From Azospirillum sp. (lineage in GTDB: Bacteria > Pseudomonadota > Alphaproteobacteria > Azospirillales > Azospirillaceae): 64,000 bases of DNA. The stretch's first letter is position 1; every line of letters begins with the position of its first letter. The stretch covers positions 83,962 to 147,961 of the forward strand of contig JAIXPD010000014.1 in assembly GCA_027486405.1 (NCBI GenBank). Reading direction: 5' to 3'. The translations under genes were made by a program, and so were the position numbers. Positions 32,082 to 41,703 of this stretch are shown in pieces. The notes beneath the pieces were generated by a model, which was given only the letters and a program-made list of their open reading frames with translations, was not told the origin of the DNA and searched no databases.

Positions 32082-32833
32082 CGGAACGCTCCCTGTTCAT
32101 GCTGCAACTGCCGCTGGATGGGCGGCGGGTGACGGCCTTCGCCCTGGCCCATGGGCTGGATGGCGACATCCGGGACGGCGACGGCGGCTATGCCGCGCAC
32201 GCGCTGTTGGCCGCGCTGTTCGGGCCGCAGGCACCAAAACCGTTTGTCCTGCAACCACGCCCACGGATGCCGGGGGCGGTGGATCTCCTGGCCTACAGCC
32301 CGGTTCCGCTGGCCGCTCTCAAGGCACAGGCGGACCTGACGGCCCCGCCGCTGGCCCATGCGGCGGTCGATTGGTCCGGGGCCGCCGACAAGGCGATGCC
32401 GACCGCTCTGCCGCCGGGCCTCGCGCTTGGCTTTCAGGTTCGGGTATGCCCAACCGTTCGTCTGGCCCGGGGCGCGCAGGACAAATCCCCCGGATCGGAG
32501 GTGGACGCCTTTCTCGCCGCGCTGGATCGGCCGTCCAACCCCACGCCGGGGCTGGATCGGCAGGCCATCTACCGGGATTGGCTGCTGGCACGCCTGCCCG
32601 GCGCGGCGGTGCTGGATCTGCGCCTGGACTCCCTGCGCCAGATCAGCCTGACCCGCCGGGCAGCACCGGTTGGGGACAGCCGCCCGCTGACGTCCATCCG
32701 CAAACCGGACGCCCTGTTCACCGGACGGCTTCAGGTGGCGGACAGCGCCCAGTTCATGGACACCCTCACGCGCGGCGTCGGACGGCACCGGGCGTTCGGG
32801 TTCGGCATGCTGCTGTTGCAACCAGCCCGCTGA
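32078..32833 (+). CDS. cas6e: Cas6e / CasE pre-crRNA endoribonuclease
   Basis: Position and C-terminal MDTLTRGVGRHRAFGFGMLLLQPAR glycine-rich loop; ATGA overlap with cas5e. Confidence 0.93.
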   Translation: MTERSLFMLQLPLDGRRVTAFALAHGLDGDIRDGDGGYAAHALLAALFGPQAPKPFVLQPRPRMPGAVDLLAYSPVPLAALKAQADLTAPPLAHAAVDWSGAADKAMPTALPPGLALGFQVRVCPTVRLARGAQDKSPGSEVDAFLAALDRPSNPTPGLDRQAIYRDWLLARLPGAAVLDLRLDSLRQISLTRRAAPVGDSRPLTSIRKPDALFTGRLQVADSAQFMDTLTRGVGRHRAFGFGMLLLQPAR

Positions 32834-32951
32834 ACGGCCGGGCAAGCCGTTTGGCGACACGCCTTGCGCAAGCGTGGTGGCCTGGACCGGTGCGTGCCAC
32901 CCATCCAGGCCCCACCCCCGGCACCGAGTGAGACACCGCACCACATTCCTC

Positions 32952-33032
32952 TCGCAAAAAGGGAAAACACCGCGTATTGTTCACCCAAGGAATCTTGGAC
33001 AAGTGAATGTTTGCAAGACGTTACCACACAGA
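32952..33032 (+). promoter_or_regulatory. Leader of CRISPR array 2
   Basis: CTCGCAAAA...CCAAGGAATCTTGGACAAGTGAATGTTTGCA...ACAGA, block-homologous to array 1 leader. Confidence 0.85.
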
Positions 33033-33652
33033 GTTTCCCCCACATGCGTGGGGATAGACCCCCAAGGGGCCGGGCGGGGTGAGGCGGCGCGCCGTTTCCC
33101 CCACATGCGTGGGGATAGACCCTCCGCGTGTGGCCGCTGCGGGTCGCGGGGGAGGTTTCCCCCACATGCGTGGGGATAGACCTCAGGTTCGGGTGGCGCT
33201 GCAGTCACTCTCCCGGTTTCCCCCACATGCGTGGGGATAGACCCGATCCCTTGCCGCGACCGCTCCAACTCCACCCGTTTCCCCCACATGCGTGGGGATA
33301 GACCCCAAGTCGGGACGCTGACCCGGTTGATGGAGGCGTTTCCCCCACATGCGTGGGGATAGACCCATGCGCAACGACCGCGCCCCCTCGCGTTACGTGC
33401 TTCCCCCACATGCGTGGGGATAGACCCCCCATCGGCGGCCTTGATCAAAACGGTAGCTTGTTTCCCCCACATGCGTGGGGATAGACCTTGCTCGCCGGTC
33501 AGACGGCCATTGTCGAAGGCGTTTCCCCCACATGCGTGGGGATAGACCCGATGTGACGATGCCGGGCGGCCGGCGGATGCAGTTTCCCCCACACCCGTGG
33601 GGATAGACCCACCTTTTCCGAACCGCGAATTACGACGATTGCGTTTCCCCCC
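33033..33652 (+). CRISPR. Type I-E CRISPR array 2: 10 repeats (28 nt) plus a truncated terminal repeat, 33-nt spacers, period 61
   Basis: GTTTCCCCCACATGCGTGGGGATAGACC at 33033, 33094, 33155, 33216, 33277, 33338, 33399 (GCTT variant), 33460, 33521, 33582 (degenerate ACACCCG); partial GTTTCCCCCC at 33643. Confidence 0.98.
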
Positions 33653-33663
33653 GGGGACAGTCA

Positions 33664-34707
33664 TCACCCCTCCGCCGTCAACCGCAGTTCCATCCGATGT
33701 TCGTAACGCTGCTCTGGATCCAACCGGGCGGAGGGGAAGTCTGCGATGTTCGGGCTGTTGGGGAAGCGCTGGGTTTCCAGGGCGATTCCGGCGAAGGGGC
33801 AATAGGGTTGACCGCCCTTGCCGATGATCGCCGCGCTGAGATAGCCGCCGGTGTAGACCTGCAAGCCCGGCTGGTCGCTCCACAATTCCAGTCGGCGGCC
33901 CGAGGGCGGATGCTCCAGCCGTGCCACGGGGCGCACATCGTCGGCGCCGCCATCCACGCACCAATTGTGATCGAAACCGACGGTCCCGCCCAACGCGTCG
34001 AGCGCGTCGCCCAAGCGTGGCCCGTCGCGCAGATCGAACGGGGTCTGGTCAACCGGCAACCGCGCACCGGTGGGGATCAGGCCGCTGTCCACCGGGGTGA
34101 TCGCGCTGCCCAGCACGGTCAAACGATGGTCGCGCGCGTCACCCGCCGCGTGACCGGCGAGGTTCCAATAGCTGTGATGGACCAGATTGACCATGGTCGG
34201 GGCGTCGGTCATCGCCGTCATGGTGATGGCGAGCGTCCCCTCCGCCGTCAGGCGGTAGCGGGTTTGGGCGAGCAACTCCCCCGGATAACCCTGGTCGCCG
34301 TCGGGCGAGCGCAGGGTGAAGGTGACGGCGTTCTCCGCCTCCTCCAACGCCATCGCCCACAGCCGCCGGTCAAAGCCATCGGCCCCGCCATGGAGGTGGT
34401 TGGGCGGCTCGTTGACGCTCAGGCCGTGGCGCACGCCGTCGAGGGTGAAGGCGGCCCCGCCGATGCGGTTGCCGTACCGCCCGCAGGTCGCGCCGAAATA
34501 GGCGGTGCTGTCCAGGTAATCTGCCAGCCGGTCAAAGCCCAGCACCACATCGGCCAGCGCCCCGGCGCGGTCGGGGGCGGTCAGCCGGACCAGACGCGCG
34601 CCGTGCGCGATCAGGGTGGCCGACACCCCGGCCGGGCTGGTCAGGGTCACACCCTCCACCGGGGTGCCGTCGGCGGTGTGGTCGAAGACGAAACGGTCGA
34701 TGGTCAC
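33664..34707 (-). CDS. galM: Aldose 1-epimerase
   Basis: VTIDRFVFDHTADGTPVEGVTLTSPAGVSATLIAHGARLVRLTAPDRAG...NEPPNHLHGGADGFDRRLW; start uncertain (GTG 34707 or upstream in ORF to 34767). Confidence 0.9.
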   Translation of the reverse strand: MTIDRFVFDHTADGTPVEGVTLTSPAGVSATLIAHGARLVRLTAPDRAGALADVVLGFDRLADYLDSTAYFGATCGRYGNRIGGAAFTLDGVRHGLSVNEPPNHLHGGADGFDRRLWAMALEEAENAVTFTLRSPDGDQGYPGELLAQTRYRLTAEGTLAITMTAMTDAPTMVNLVHHSYWNLAGHAAGDARDHRLTVLGSAITPVDSGLIPTGARLPVDQTPFDLRDGPRLGDALDALGGTVGFDHNWCVDGGADDVRPVARLEHPPSGRRLELWSDQPGLQVYTGGYLSAAIIGKGGQPYCPFAGIALETQRFPNSPNIADFPSARLDPEQRYEHRMELRLTAEG

Positions 34708-34741
34708 AGGCTGGTTGCTCACAGGCTGGTTGTTCACAGGC

Positions 34742-35719
34742 TCAGGCCTCCGCCGGTTCGCCGCCACGGTCGGACCAGACCGCCAGCAAACCCTTTTGCA
34801 ACAGGATGAAGACGAACAGCAGAACGCCGATGGCGATCTTGGTCCACCAACTGCTCATGGTTCCATCGAAGGTGATGTAGGTCTGAATCAGCCCCTGGAT
34901 CAACACCCCGCCGAAGGTCCCCAGCACCAGGCCATAGCCGCCGGTCAATTGCGTGCCGCCGATGACGACGGCGGTGATGGTGTCCAGCTCCACCCCCGTC
35001 GCCGCCAGCGAATAGCCCGCCCCGGTGTAGAGCGAAAAGACGATCCCGGCCAACCCGGCCAGCAGGCCCGACAGGGCGTAGACCGCCACCGTCGTCCGCG
35101 CCACCGGCACGCCCATCAGCTCCGCCGAATGACGGTTGCCGCCCAGCGCGTAGATGTTGGCCCCGAACCGCGTCCAATGGGCCAGCAGCATCGACAGCCC
35201 AAACACCCCCAGCATCAGCATGGCGGGCAGGCTCAACCGCCCCCCGGCGGCGAAACGCCACGCCACATCGTTGAGATCGCTGTAGAGCGGGTGGTTGATC
35301 GGGATGGAATCGGTGGTCAGGACAAAGCTGACGCCGCGCGCGATGAACATGCCGGCCAGCGTGACGATGAAGGGCGGCATCTGGAACCAGTGGATCACCG
35401 CCCCCATCGCCGCGCCAAAGCCGGTGGCGACCGCCAACGCGACGGCAAAGGCGACCGCCGGGTGCAGCCCGGCCTGCTCGATCAGCACGGCGAGCAGCAC
35501 AGTGGTGAAGCCGATCACCGCGCCGACCGACAGATCGATCCCGCCCGACAGGATGACAAAGGTCATGCCCGCCGCCGCGATGCCGACAAAGGCGTTGTCG
35601 GTCAACAGATTGCCCACCACCCGCAACGAGGCGAAGTTCGGGAACTGCACCGCGCACAGAAGAAAGCCGACGACCAGCACCATCATGGTGACGATCAGCG
35701 GCAGGAAACGCTGGATCAT
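34742..35719 (-). CDS. yjfF: Sugar ABC transporter permease (YjfF-like)
   Basis: MIQRFLPLIVTMMVLVVGFLLCAVQFPNFASLRVVGNLLTDNAFVGIAAAGMTFVILSGGIDLSVGAVIGFT. Confidence 0.85.
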   Translation of the reverse strand: MIQRFLPLIVTMMVLVVGFLLCAVQFPNFASLRVVGNLLTDNAFVGIAAAGMTFVILSGGIDLSVGAVIGFTTVLLAVLIEQAGLHPAVAFAVALAVATGFGAAMGAVIHWFQMPPFIVTLAGMFIARGVSFVLTTDSIPINHPLYSDLNDVAWRFAAGGRLSLPAMLMLGVFGLSMLLAHWTRFGANIYALGGNRHSAELMGVPVARTTVAVYALSGLLAGLAGIVFSLYTGAGYSLAATGVELDTITAVVIGGTQLTGGYGLVLGTFGGVLIQGLIQTYITFDGTMSSWWTKIAIGVLLFVFILLQKGLLAVWSDRGGEPAEA

Positions 35720-36777
35720 TGGGCGGATCCTTCTTTGTGGGCTTTTCCAGGGGCATTGCTGGTCACTTTGGCCGCGATGGGCAGAGCGTTCGCCGGGCTG
35801 CGCGGGCGGGGCAGCAGCAGGGACAGGGCGGGCGATTGCGCCAGCAGAACCACCATCAGCACCGCCGCCTTGACGATCAGGTTGAATTCCGGCTTGAAGC
35901 CGCTCAACAGGATGCCGGTGTTCATCGCCTGGATGATCGCCGCGCCGACGATGGACATCAGCAGGCCAAACCGCCCCCCCAGCAGGGATGTGCCGCCGAC
36001 CACCACCGCCAGGATGGCGTCCAGCTCCAGCCACAGACCGGCGTTGTTGGCGTCGGCCCCGCGAATGTCGGCGGTGACGATCAACCCGGCGACGGCGGCG
36101 CACAGCCCGCACCAGACATACACCGCGATCAGGATCACCGGCGTGTTCACCCCGGCGTAGGCGCTGGACAGCCGGTTGACGCCGACAGACTCGATCATCA
36201 GCCCCAGCGCGGTGGCGCGCACCAGCAGCGCCGTCACCGCCAGCGTCGCGGCGGTCAGAACCACCGGCGTCGGCACGGTCAGAACCGCCCCGCTGCCGAT
36301 GGCGGCCAGACCCGGGCTGACGAAGGTGACGATCTGCCCCTCGGTGATGAGCTGGGCGATGCCGCGCCCGGCCACCATCAGGATCAGGGTGGCGATGATC
36401 GGCTGGATGCGCAGCACGGCGACCAGAACGCCGTTCCACAGCCCGCACAGCAGCCCGGCCCCCAGGGAAACCAGCAGCACCGGCGGCAGGCTCCACCCGG
36501 CTTGCGTCATGGTCGCGGCGATGGCCCCGGAAATCGCCATCACCGCACCGACCGACAGATCGACGCCGCGCGTGGCGATGACCATGGTCATGCCGATGGC
36601 GAGCAGCGCCACCGGCGCGCCCCGGTTCATCACGTCGATCAGGCTGCCGAACAGGCGGCCATCCTGCACGCGGATGGAAAAGAAATCGGGAAACAACAGC
36701 CAATTCGCCAACAACACGGCGATCAACGCGCCGCATTGCGGCAGGTTGCGGCGCAGGGCGGAGGAGGACAGGGTCAC
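35716..36777 (-). CDS. ytfT: Sugar ABC transporter permease (YtfT-like)
   Basis: VTLSSSALRRNLPQCGALIAVLLANWLLFPDFFSIRVQDGRLFGSLIDVMNRGAPVALLAIGMTMVIATRGVDLSVGAVMAISG. Confidence 0.85.
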   Translation of the reverse strand: MTLSSSALRRNLPQCGALIAVLLANWLLFPDFFSIRVQDGRLFGSLIDVMNRGAPVALLAIGMTMVIATRGVDLSVGAVMAISGAIAATMTQAGWSLPPVLLVSLGAGLLCGLWNGVLVAVLRIQPIIATLILMVAGRGIAQLITEGQIVTFVSPGLAAIGSGAVLTVPTPVVLTAATLAVTALLVRATALGLMIESVGVNRLSSAYAGVNTPVILIAVYVWCGLCAAVAGLIVTADIRGADANNAGLWLELDAILAVVVGGTSLLGGRFGLLMSIVGAAIIQAMNTGILLSGFKPEFNLIVKAAVLMVVLLAQSPALSLLLPRPRSPANALPIAAKVTSNAPGKAHKEGSAQ

Positions 36778-38315
36778 GGTCGGGCCTCCGCAACGGGTGG
36801 GGACGATTCCGAGGCGATGGCGGCGACGATGCGCTCGACGCAGACATCCTCCCCGGTCAACGCCGCGACGTGGTGGCGGTCGCGCAGAACGACGACGCGG
36901 CGGCTGTAGGCGACGATCTCCTCCAATTCGGAGGACACCACCAGCAGCGCCATGCCATCGGCGCACAGCCGTTCGATCAGGCGGATGATTTCGGCGTGCG
37001 CGCCAACGTCGATGCCGCGCGTCGGTTCATCCAGGATGAGAAAGCGCGGTTCGGTCGCCAGCCAGCGCGCCAGCAGCGCCTTTTGCTGGTTGCCGCCGGA
37101 CAGCAGTTGGATCGGCCGTTCGGCGTCCGGCGTGCGGATGTCGAGCAGGCGGATGAAGCGGTCGGCGATCTCCTCCTGGCGGCGGCGCGGGATGGGATTG
37201 AGCCAGCCTTGCCGGGCCTGGAGCGCCAGGATGATGTTCTCGCGCACCGACAATTCGCCGACGATGCCCTCCTTCTTGCGGTCCTCCGGGCAATAGCCGA
37301 AGCCGAGCCGGATCGCCTCGCGCGGGCCGCGCAGCGCCACCGGCGCGCCATCGACGGTGATGGTTCCGCTGTCCGCCCGGTCCACGCCAAAGGCCAGACG
37401 CGCGGTTTCCGTGCGCCCCGAACCGAGCAGACCGGCCAGCCCCACCACCTCGCCGGGGCGGATGTCCAGATCGAAGGGGGCGACGCTGCGCGCCTTGCCC
37501 ACCCCCTGGAACCGCAGCAGCGGCGGGGCGCTCTCGTCGACCTCCGTCGGTTGGGCCAGCCGGTGGGCGGCGGCCTCCAGCTCGCGGCCCAGCATCATGG
37601 CGACCAGATCCAGGCGCGGCAGATCGGCGGTTCGCCGTTCCCCCACCAAACGCCCGTTGCGCAGCACGGTGATGCGGTCGCACACCGCGTAGACCTGATC
37701 GAGGAAATGGGTGACGAAGACGATGCCGATGCCGCGCGCCTTCAGCCCGCGCATCACATCGAACAGCACCGCCACCTCCTGCGCGTCCAGGCTGGCCGTC
37801 GGTTCGTCGAGGATCAGCACCTTGGCCGACATGTCCACCGCCCGCGCGATGGCGACGATCTGCTGGGTGGCGACGGAAAAGCGCTGCAACGGGGCGGCCA
37901 CGTCGATGGACAGGCCGTAACCGTCCAGAATGGCGCGCGCGCGCCGCCGCATCGCCGCCCGGTCCACCAACCCGAAGCGCATCGGTTGCCGCCCCAGGAA
38001 CAGGTTTTCCGCCACCGACAGGTTGGGCAGCAGATTGACCTCCTGATACACCGTGCCGATGTTCAGGCGCTGGGCGTCCTCCACGCTGCGCGGCGCGATC
38101 TCCGCGCCGTTCAGCGCGATGGTCCCGCCGTCGCGCTGGTAGACACCGGTCAGCGTTTTGATGAGGGTGGATTTGCCCGCCCCGTTTTCCCCCAGCAGGG
38201 CATGGATTTCGCCGTGGCGCAGGGTGAAATCGACGCCGTCGAGCGCCTGGACCCCAAGAAACGCCTTGGACAGCCCCCGGATCGCCAACAGCGGCGGGGC
38301 GTGGGGATTCGTCAT
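36774..38315 (-). CDS. ytfR: Sugar ABC transporter ATP-binding protein (YtfR-like, two NBDs)
   Basis: LLAIRGLSKAFLGVQALDGVDFTLRHGEIHALLGENGAGKSTLIKTLTGVYQRDGG. Confidence 0.88.
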   Translation of the reverse strand: MTNPHAPPLLAIRGLSKAFLGVQALDGVDFTLRHGEIHALLGENGAGKSTLIKTLTGVYQRDGGTIALNGAEIAPRSVEDAQRLNIGTVYQEVNLLPNLSVAENLFLGRQPMRFGLVDRAAMRRRARAILDGYGLSIDVAAPLQRFSVATQQIVAIARAVDMSAKVLILDEPTASLDAQEVAVLFDVMRGLKARGIGIVFVTHFLDQVYAVCDRITVLRNGRLVGERRTADLPRLDLVAMMLGRELEAAAHRLAQPTEVDESAPPLLRFQGVGKARSVAPFDLDIRPGEVVGLAGLLGSGRTETARLAFGVDRADSGTITVDGAPVALRGPREAIRLGFGYCPEDRKKEGIVGELSVRENIILALQARQGWLNPIPRRRQEEIADRFIRLLDIRTPDAERPIQLLSGGNQQKALLARWLATEPRFLILDEPTRGIDVGAHAEIIRLIERLCADGMALLVVSSELEEIVAYSRRVVVLRDRHHVAALTGEDVCVERIVAAIASESSPPVAEARP

Positions 38316-38497
38316 GAGAAAACCTCGCCGGACGGACCAGAAACACGATGCCGCGCGCCATCGCTGGCGCGGTCATCAAAAGCCGGTGGTGAAGGGGATC
38401 CCGTGATGGAACAGGGGTTGCGGTGCCCGCGTCACCGGCACCGCAACCCCCGTGTCCGTCCGGCGCGTCCCCCAACAGCGCCGTCACTCACATCCGA

Positions 38498-39472
38498 TCA
38501 ATAGGCGTCCTTGCGGCGCTCATACTCGGCCTTGGCGGTGTCCGGGGTGAAGAGGGCGGATTCGGTTTGGATCCATTTCGGCGGAACCTTGCCGGACTTT
38601 TTCATCTCGATCAGCGCGTCATAGGCCGGACCCGCCATGTTCGGGGTCAGTTCGACGGTGGCGTTCGCCTCGCCCTCGGCCATCGCCTTGAAAATGTCCG
38701 GCACGGCGTCGATGGAGACGACCAGGATGTCGGTGCCGGGCTTCAGACCGGCTTCCTTGATCGCCTGGATCGCCCCGACGGCCATGTCGTCGTTGTGGGC
38801 GTAGACGGCGCAAATGCCCTTGCCGCCATTTTCGGCCTTGATGAAGCTTTCCATCACCTCCTTGCCCTTGGCGCGGGTGAAATCGCCGGACTGGGTGCGG
38901 ATGATCTTCATGCCGGGATTCTTGGCGACGACCTCGTCAAAGCCCTTCTTGCGGTTGATGGCGGGGGAGGACCCGACGGTTCCCTGCAATTCGACCACCG
39001 GGCATTTGCCGCCGGTCTTCTTGGCCAGCCATTCGCCCGCCACCCGGCCTTCATGCACCGTGTCGGAGGTGACGGCGGTCATGTAAAGGCTGTTGTCCTT
39101 GGTGTCGATCTGACGGTCGAGCAGGACGACCGGGATCTTGGCCTCCTTGGCTTCCTTCAACACCGCGTCCCAACCGGTGGCGACCACCGGGGCGATGAAA
39201 ATGGCGTCCACGCCCTGGGCCACAAAGGAGCGCACGGCCTTGATCTGGTTTTCCTGCTTCTGCTGGGCGTCGGAGATCTTCAGCTCGATCCCGCGCTTCT
39301 CGGCTTCGGCCTTGGCGGTCTTGGTTTCCGCCGCGCGCCAACCGGATTCCGAACCGATCTGCGAGAAGCCGACCACCAGCTTGCCACCGGCGGCCTGGGC
39401 CGGGGAGACACCGGCGCACAGCGCGACGACCGCCGTGGCGGCAAAGGCGGACTTCAGCCAGGTCATGGACAT
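38498..39472 (-). CDS. ytfQ: Sugar ABC transporter substrate-binding protein (YtfQ-like)
   Basis: Signal peptide; KLVVGFSQIGSESGWRAAETKTAKAEAEKRGIELKISDAQQKQENQIKAVRSFVAQGVDAIFIAPVVATGWD. Confidence 0.88.
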   Translation of the reverse strand: MSMTWLKSAFAATAVVALCAGVSPAQAAGGKLVVGFSQIGSESGWRAAETKTAKAEAEKRGIELKISDAQQKQENQIKAVRSFVAQGVDAIFIAPVVATGWDAVLKEAKEAKIPVVLLDRQIDTKDNSLYMTAVTSDTVHEGRVAGEWLAKKTGGKCPVVELQGTVGSSPAINRKKGFDEVVAKNPGMKIIRTQSGDFTRAKGKEVMESFIKAENGGKGICAVYAHNDDMAVGAIQAIKEAGLKPGTDILVVSIDAVPDIFKAMAEGEANATVELTPNMAGPAYDALIEMKKSGKVPPKWIQTESALFTPDTAKAEYERRKDAY

Positions 39473-39758
39473 CGTTCCTCACTCCCTAAAATTTTTATGG
39501 GTCGTTTTCGCAAGGGGACGCATTGCGGGACGGCGCAGCGCGCCCCGCTTGGGTTTGATGATGGATCGCAGACACAGGAAAGGTCACGCCATCCCTGGAC
39601 ATTTTCGGTCGGTGGACCGGTTCAATGATTGTTTGATGGGCGCACTTTAAGCAACATTACCATAACTGTCCAATGCGATTTATATGATTTTTGATATGAG
39701 AATCGATATGATCGTCGCACCGCCGATTGGACGCCTGCCCAAAACAACATTTGGGGGG

Positions 39759-39986
39759 TTACTGCACGAAAGTGATCAGCGCCATTATCAACCAAGAACA
39801 GCAGAGCATAACTCTTCCACGGTTGCGTGCTTCGCTGAAAGTCTGTCCGGAAAGTTCATGTGGGTTTGGAGTTGCCCTGGAAAAGTGGAGAAGGAGCATG
39901 GCGGCGGTCAGTTCACCGACGCCAGGAATGCTGATCAGGATAGAAGCCCGTTTGGCCAGTTCGGCGTCCTGGGCTACCCAATTCAA
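39759..39986 (-). pseudogene. IS110-family transposase C-terminal remnant
   Basis: ELAKRASILISIPGVGELTAAMLLLHFS resembles the helix-hairpin-helix of IS110 Transposase_20; no intact flanking transposase. Confidence 0.65.
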
Positions 39987-40148
39987 AGAGGCCGATGTTC
40001 TGTCTGGTCCTCACGACGACGTGCAAAGATTGCTTAAGCCAAAGATGTGTGAACGCCATAGTGCCTGCGCGGGGATGACAGGATTCCTTGGACCGGAACA
40101 CAATCTCCATATGCAACAACCCTGAGGGTGGTGCAGGTCGGTCGAACG

Positions 40149-40194
40149 CCTCACCCCACGGTGGCTCACCCCATGGTGGCTCACCCCACGGTGG
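40149..40194. repeat. 15-bp tandem repeat, about 3 copies (CTCACCCCAYGGTGG)
   Basis: ctcaccccacggtgg ctcaccccatggtgg ctcaccccacggtgg spanning the Lrp gene 3' end. Confidence 0.9.
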
Positions 40195-40654
40195 ATTTGC
40201 GGGCCGACAGCAGGATGCTGGTTTCGGTGGAGGCGATGCCGGGGATCAGGCGCATCCGGCGCAGGGTGTTGTCGAAGCCTTCCAGCGTGTCGGTTTCGAT
40301 CTCCGCGATGATGTCCCAGCGCCCGTTGGTGGTGTAGAGCGTCCGCACCTCCGGAAAGCCGTTCAGCCGCGCGACCACGCTTTCCGCCGCGCGGCCTTCC
40401 ACCTCGATCATGGTGATGGCGCGCAACGCCTGCCTCTGCGCGCCCGACCGGACGGTGACGGTGAAGCCCAAAATCACATGATCCTCGACCAGTCGGTCGA
40501 TGCGGGCGCGCACGGTGGCGCGCGACACGCCCAACTCGTCGGCCAGACTGGCGACGGAGCGGCGGGAGTCCGCGCGCAGCAGGGACAGCAGGCGGTGGTC
40601 AAGATCGTCCATGCCATTTTGGTACATGATGCTTATCAGACTGTCAAAACGCAT
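40181..40654 (-). CDS. Lrp/AsnC family transcriptional regulator
   Basis: MDDLDHRLLSLLRADSRRSVASLADELGVSRATVRARIDRLVEDHVILGFTV; divergent from arginase. Confidence 0.9.
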   Translation of the reverse strand: MRFDSLISIMYQNGMDDLDHRLLSLLRADSRRSVASLADELGVSRATVRARIDRLVEDHVILGFTVTVRSGAQRQALRAITMIEVEGRAAESVVARLNGFPEVRTLYTTNGRWDIIAEIETDTLEGFDNTLRRMRLIPGIASTETSILLSARKSTVG

Positions 40655-40767
40655 GCGCGTTTTTATCAGTTTCCCGGCTTTTTATCGCCTCTTCCGGCCG
40701 CGATACTGTGGGGCAGACGAACCAAGCGCCCGCCAACGGCGGCGCACCACCGACGAGGACCCGGACC

Positions 40768-41700
40768 ATGACGGACAGCAGCCTCCCCCCGCCGATCCAG
40801 ATTCTGGGTGTGCCGGTCGATGTCGGGGCCGGGCAGAAGGGGGCCTCGATGGGGCCGGCGGCCCTGCGTCTGGTCGGTCTGGTCGACACGCTGGAGGAGT
40901 TGGGGTTCACCGTGCGCGATCTGGGCGATGTGACGCCCAAGCCGTTGACCGCCGACGCCAAGGACCGCCGCGCCCAGATCACCGGCTGGTGCCACGCGTT
41001 GGCCGAACGCTCCTATGGCATGATGCGCGACGGGGCCTTTCCGATCTTTCTGGGCGGCGATCACAGCCTGTCCATCGGGTCGGTGTCCGGGGTGGCCCGC
41101 CATTGCGCCGAACAGGGCCGTCCGCTGTTCGTGCTGTGGCTGGACGCGCATGGTGATTTCAACACGCCCAGCACCTCGCCGTCGGGCAACATCCACGGCA
41201 TGCCCGCCGCCTTCCTGTGCGGGGAGGAGGGGTTTGACGGCATCGTGCCCGACGCTTACCGCACACCGGTCGATCCGACGCGGGTGCATCTGTTCGGCAT
41301 CCGCTCGCTGGACCAGGGCGAACGGGTGCTGCTGCGGGCGCGCGGCGTCGATGTCGCCGACATGCGGCTGATCGACGAGTATGGTGTCGCCGCGCTGTTG
41401 CGCCGGATCATCGAAAAGGTCCAGGCGGTGGGTGGGCACCTGCATGTCAGCCTCGACATCGATTTTCTCGACCCGTCCTTCGCCCCCGCCGTCGGCACCG
41501 CCGTGCCGGGCGGCGCGACCTACCGCGAGGCGCACCTCATCATGGAGATGCTGCACGATTCGGGCGTCGTCGGATCCCTGGACATTGTTGAACTGAATCC
41601 GATGCTCGACGAACGGGGCAAGAGCGCCCACGCGCTGGTCGATCTCGTGGCCAGCCTGCTGGGCCGCCGCATCCTGGATTACCCCTCGCGGAGTTTATAA
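40768..41700 (+). CDS. rocF: Arginase
   Basis: ILGVPVDVGAGQKGASMGPAALR, FLGGDHSLSIGS, LWLDAHGDFNTP, SLDIDFLDPSFAPAVGTAVPGG. Confidence 0.95.
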   Translation: MTDSSLPPPIQILGVPVDVGAGQKGASMGPAALRLVGLVDTLEELGFTVRDLGDVTPKPLTADAKDRRAQITGWCHALAERSYGMMRDGAFPIFLGGDHSLSIGSVSGVARHCAEQGRPLFVLWLDAHGDFNTPSTSPSGNIHGMPAAFLCGEEGFDGIVPDAYRTPVDPTRVHLFGIRSLDQGERVLLRARGVDVADMRLIDEYGVAALLRRIIEKVQAVGGHLHVSLDIDFLDPSFAPAVGTAVPGGATYREAHLIMEMLHDSGVVGSLDIVELNPMLDERGKSAHALVDLVASLLGRRILDYPSRSL

Positions 41701-41703
41701 GCC

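Noticed and set aside
32981-33964. ORFs over array 2, including the 327-aa minus ORF
   Set aside because: Same artefact: repeat-encoded peptides across an array.
39913-40119. Small ORF next to the IS110 remnant as an independent gene
   Set aside because: No recognizable domain; likely decayed DNA around the insertion remnant.
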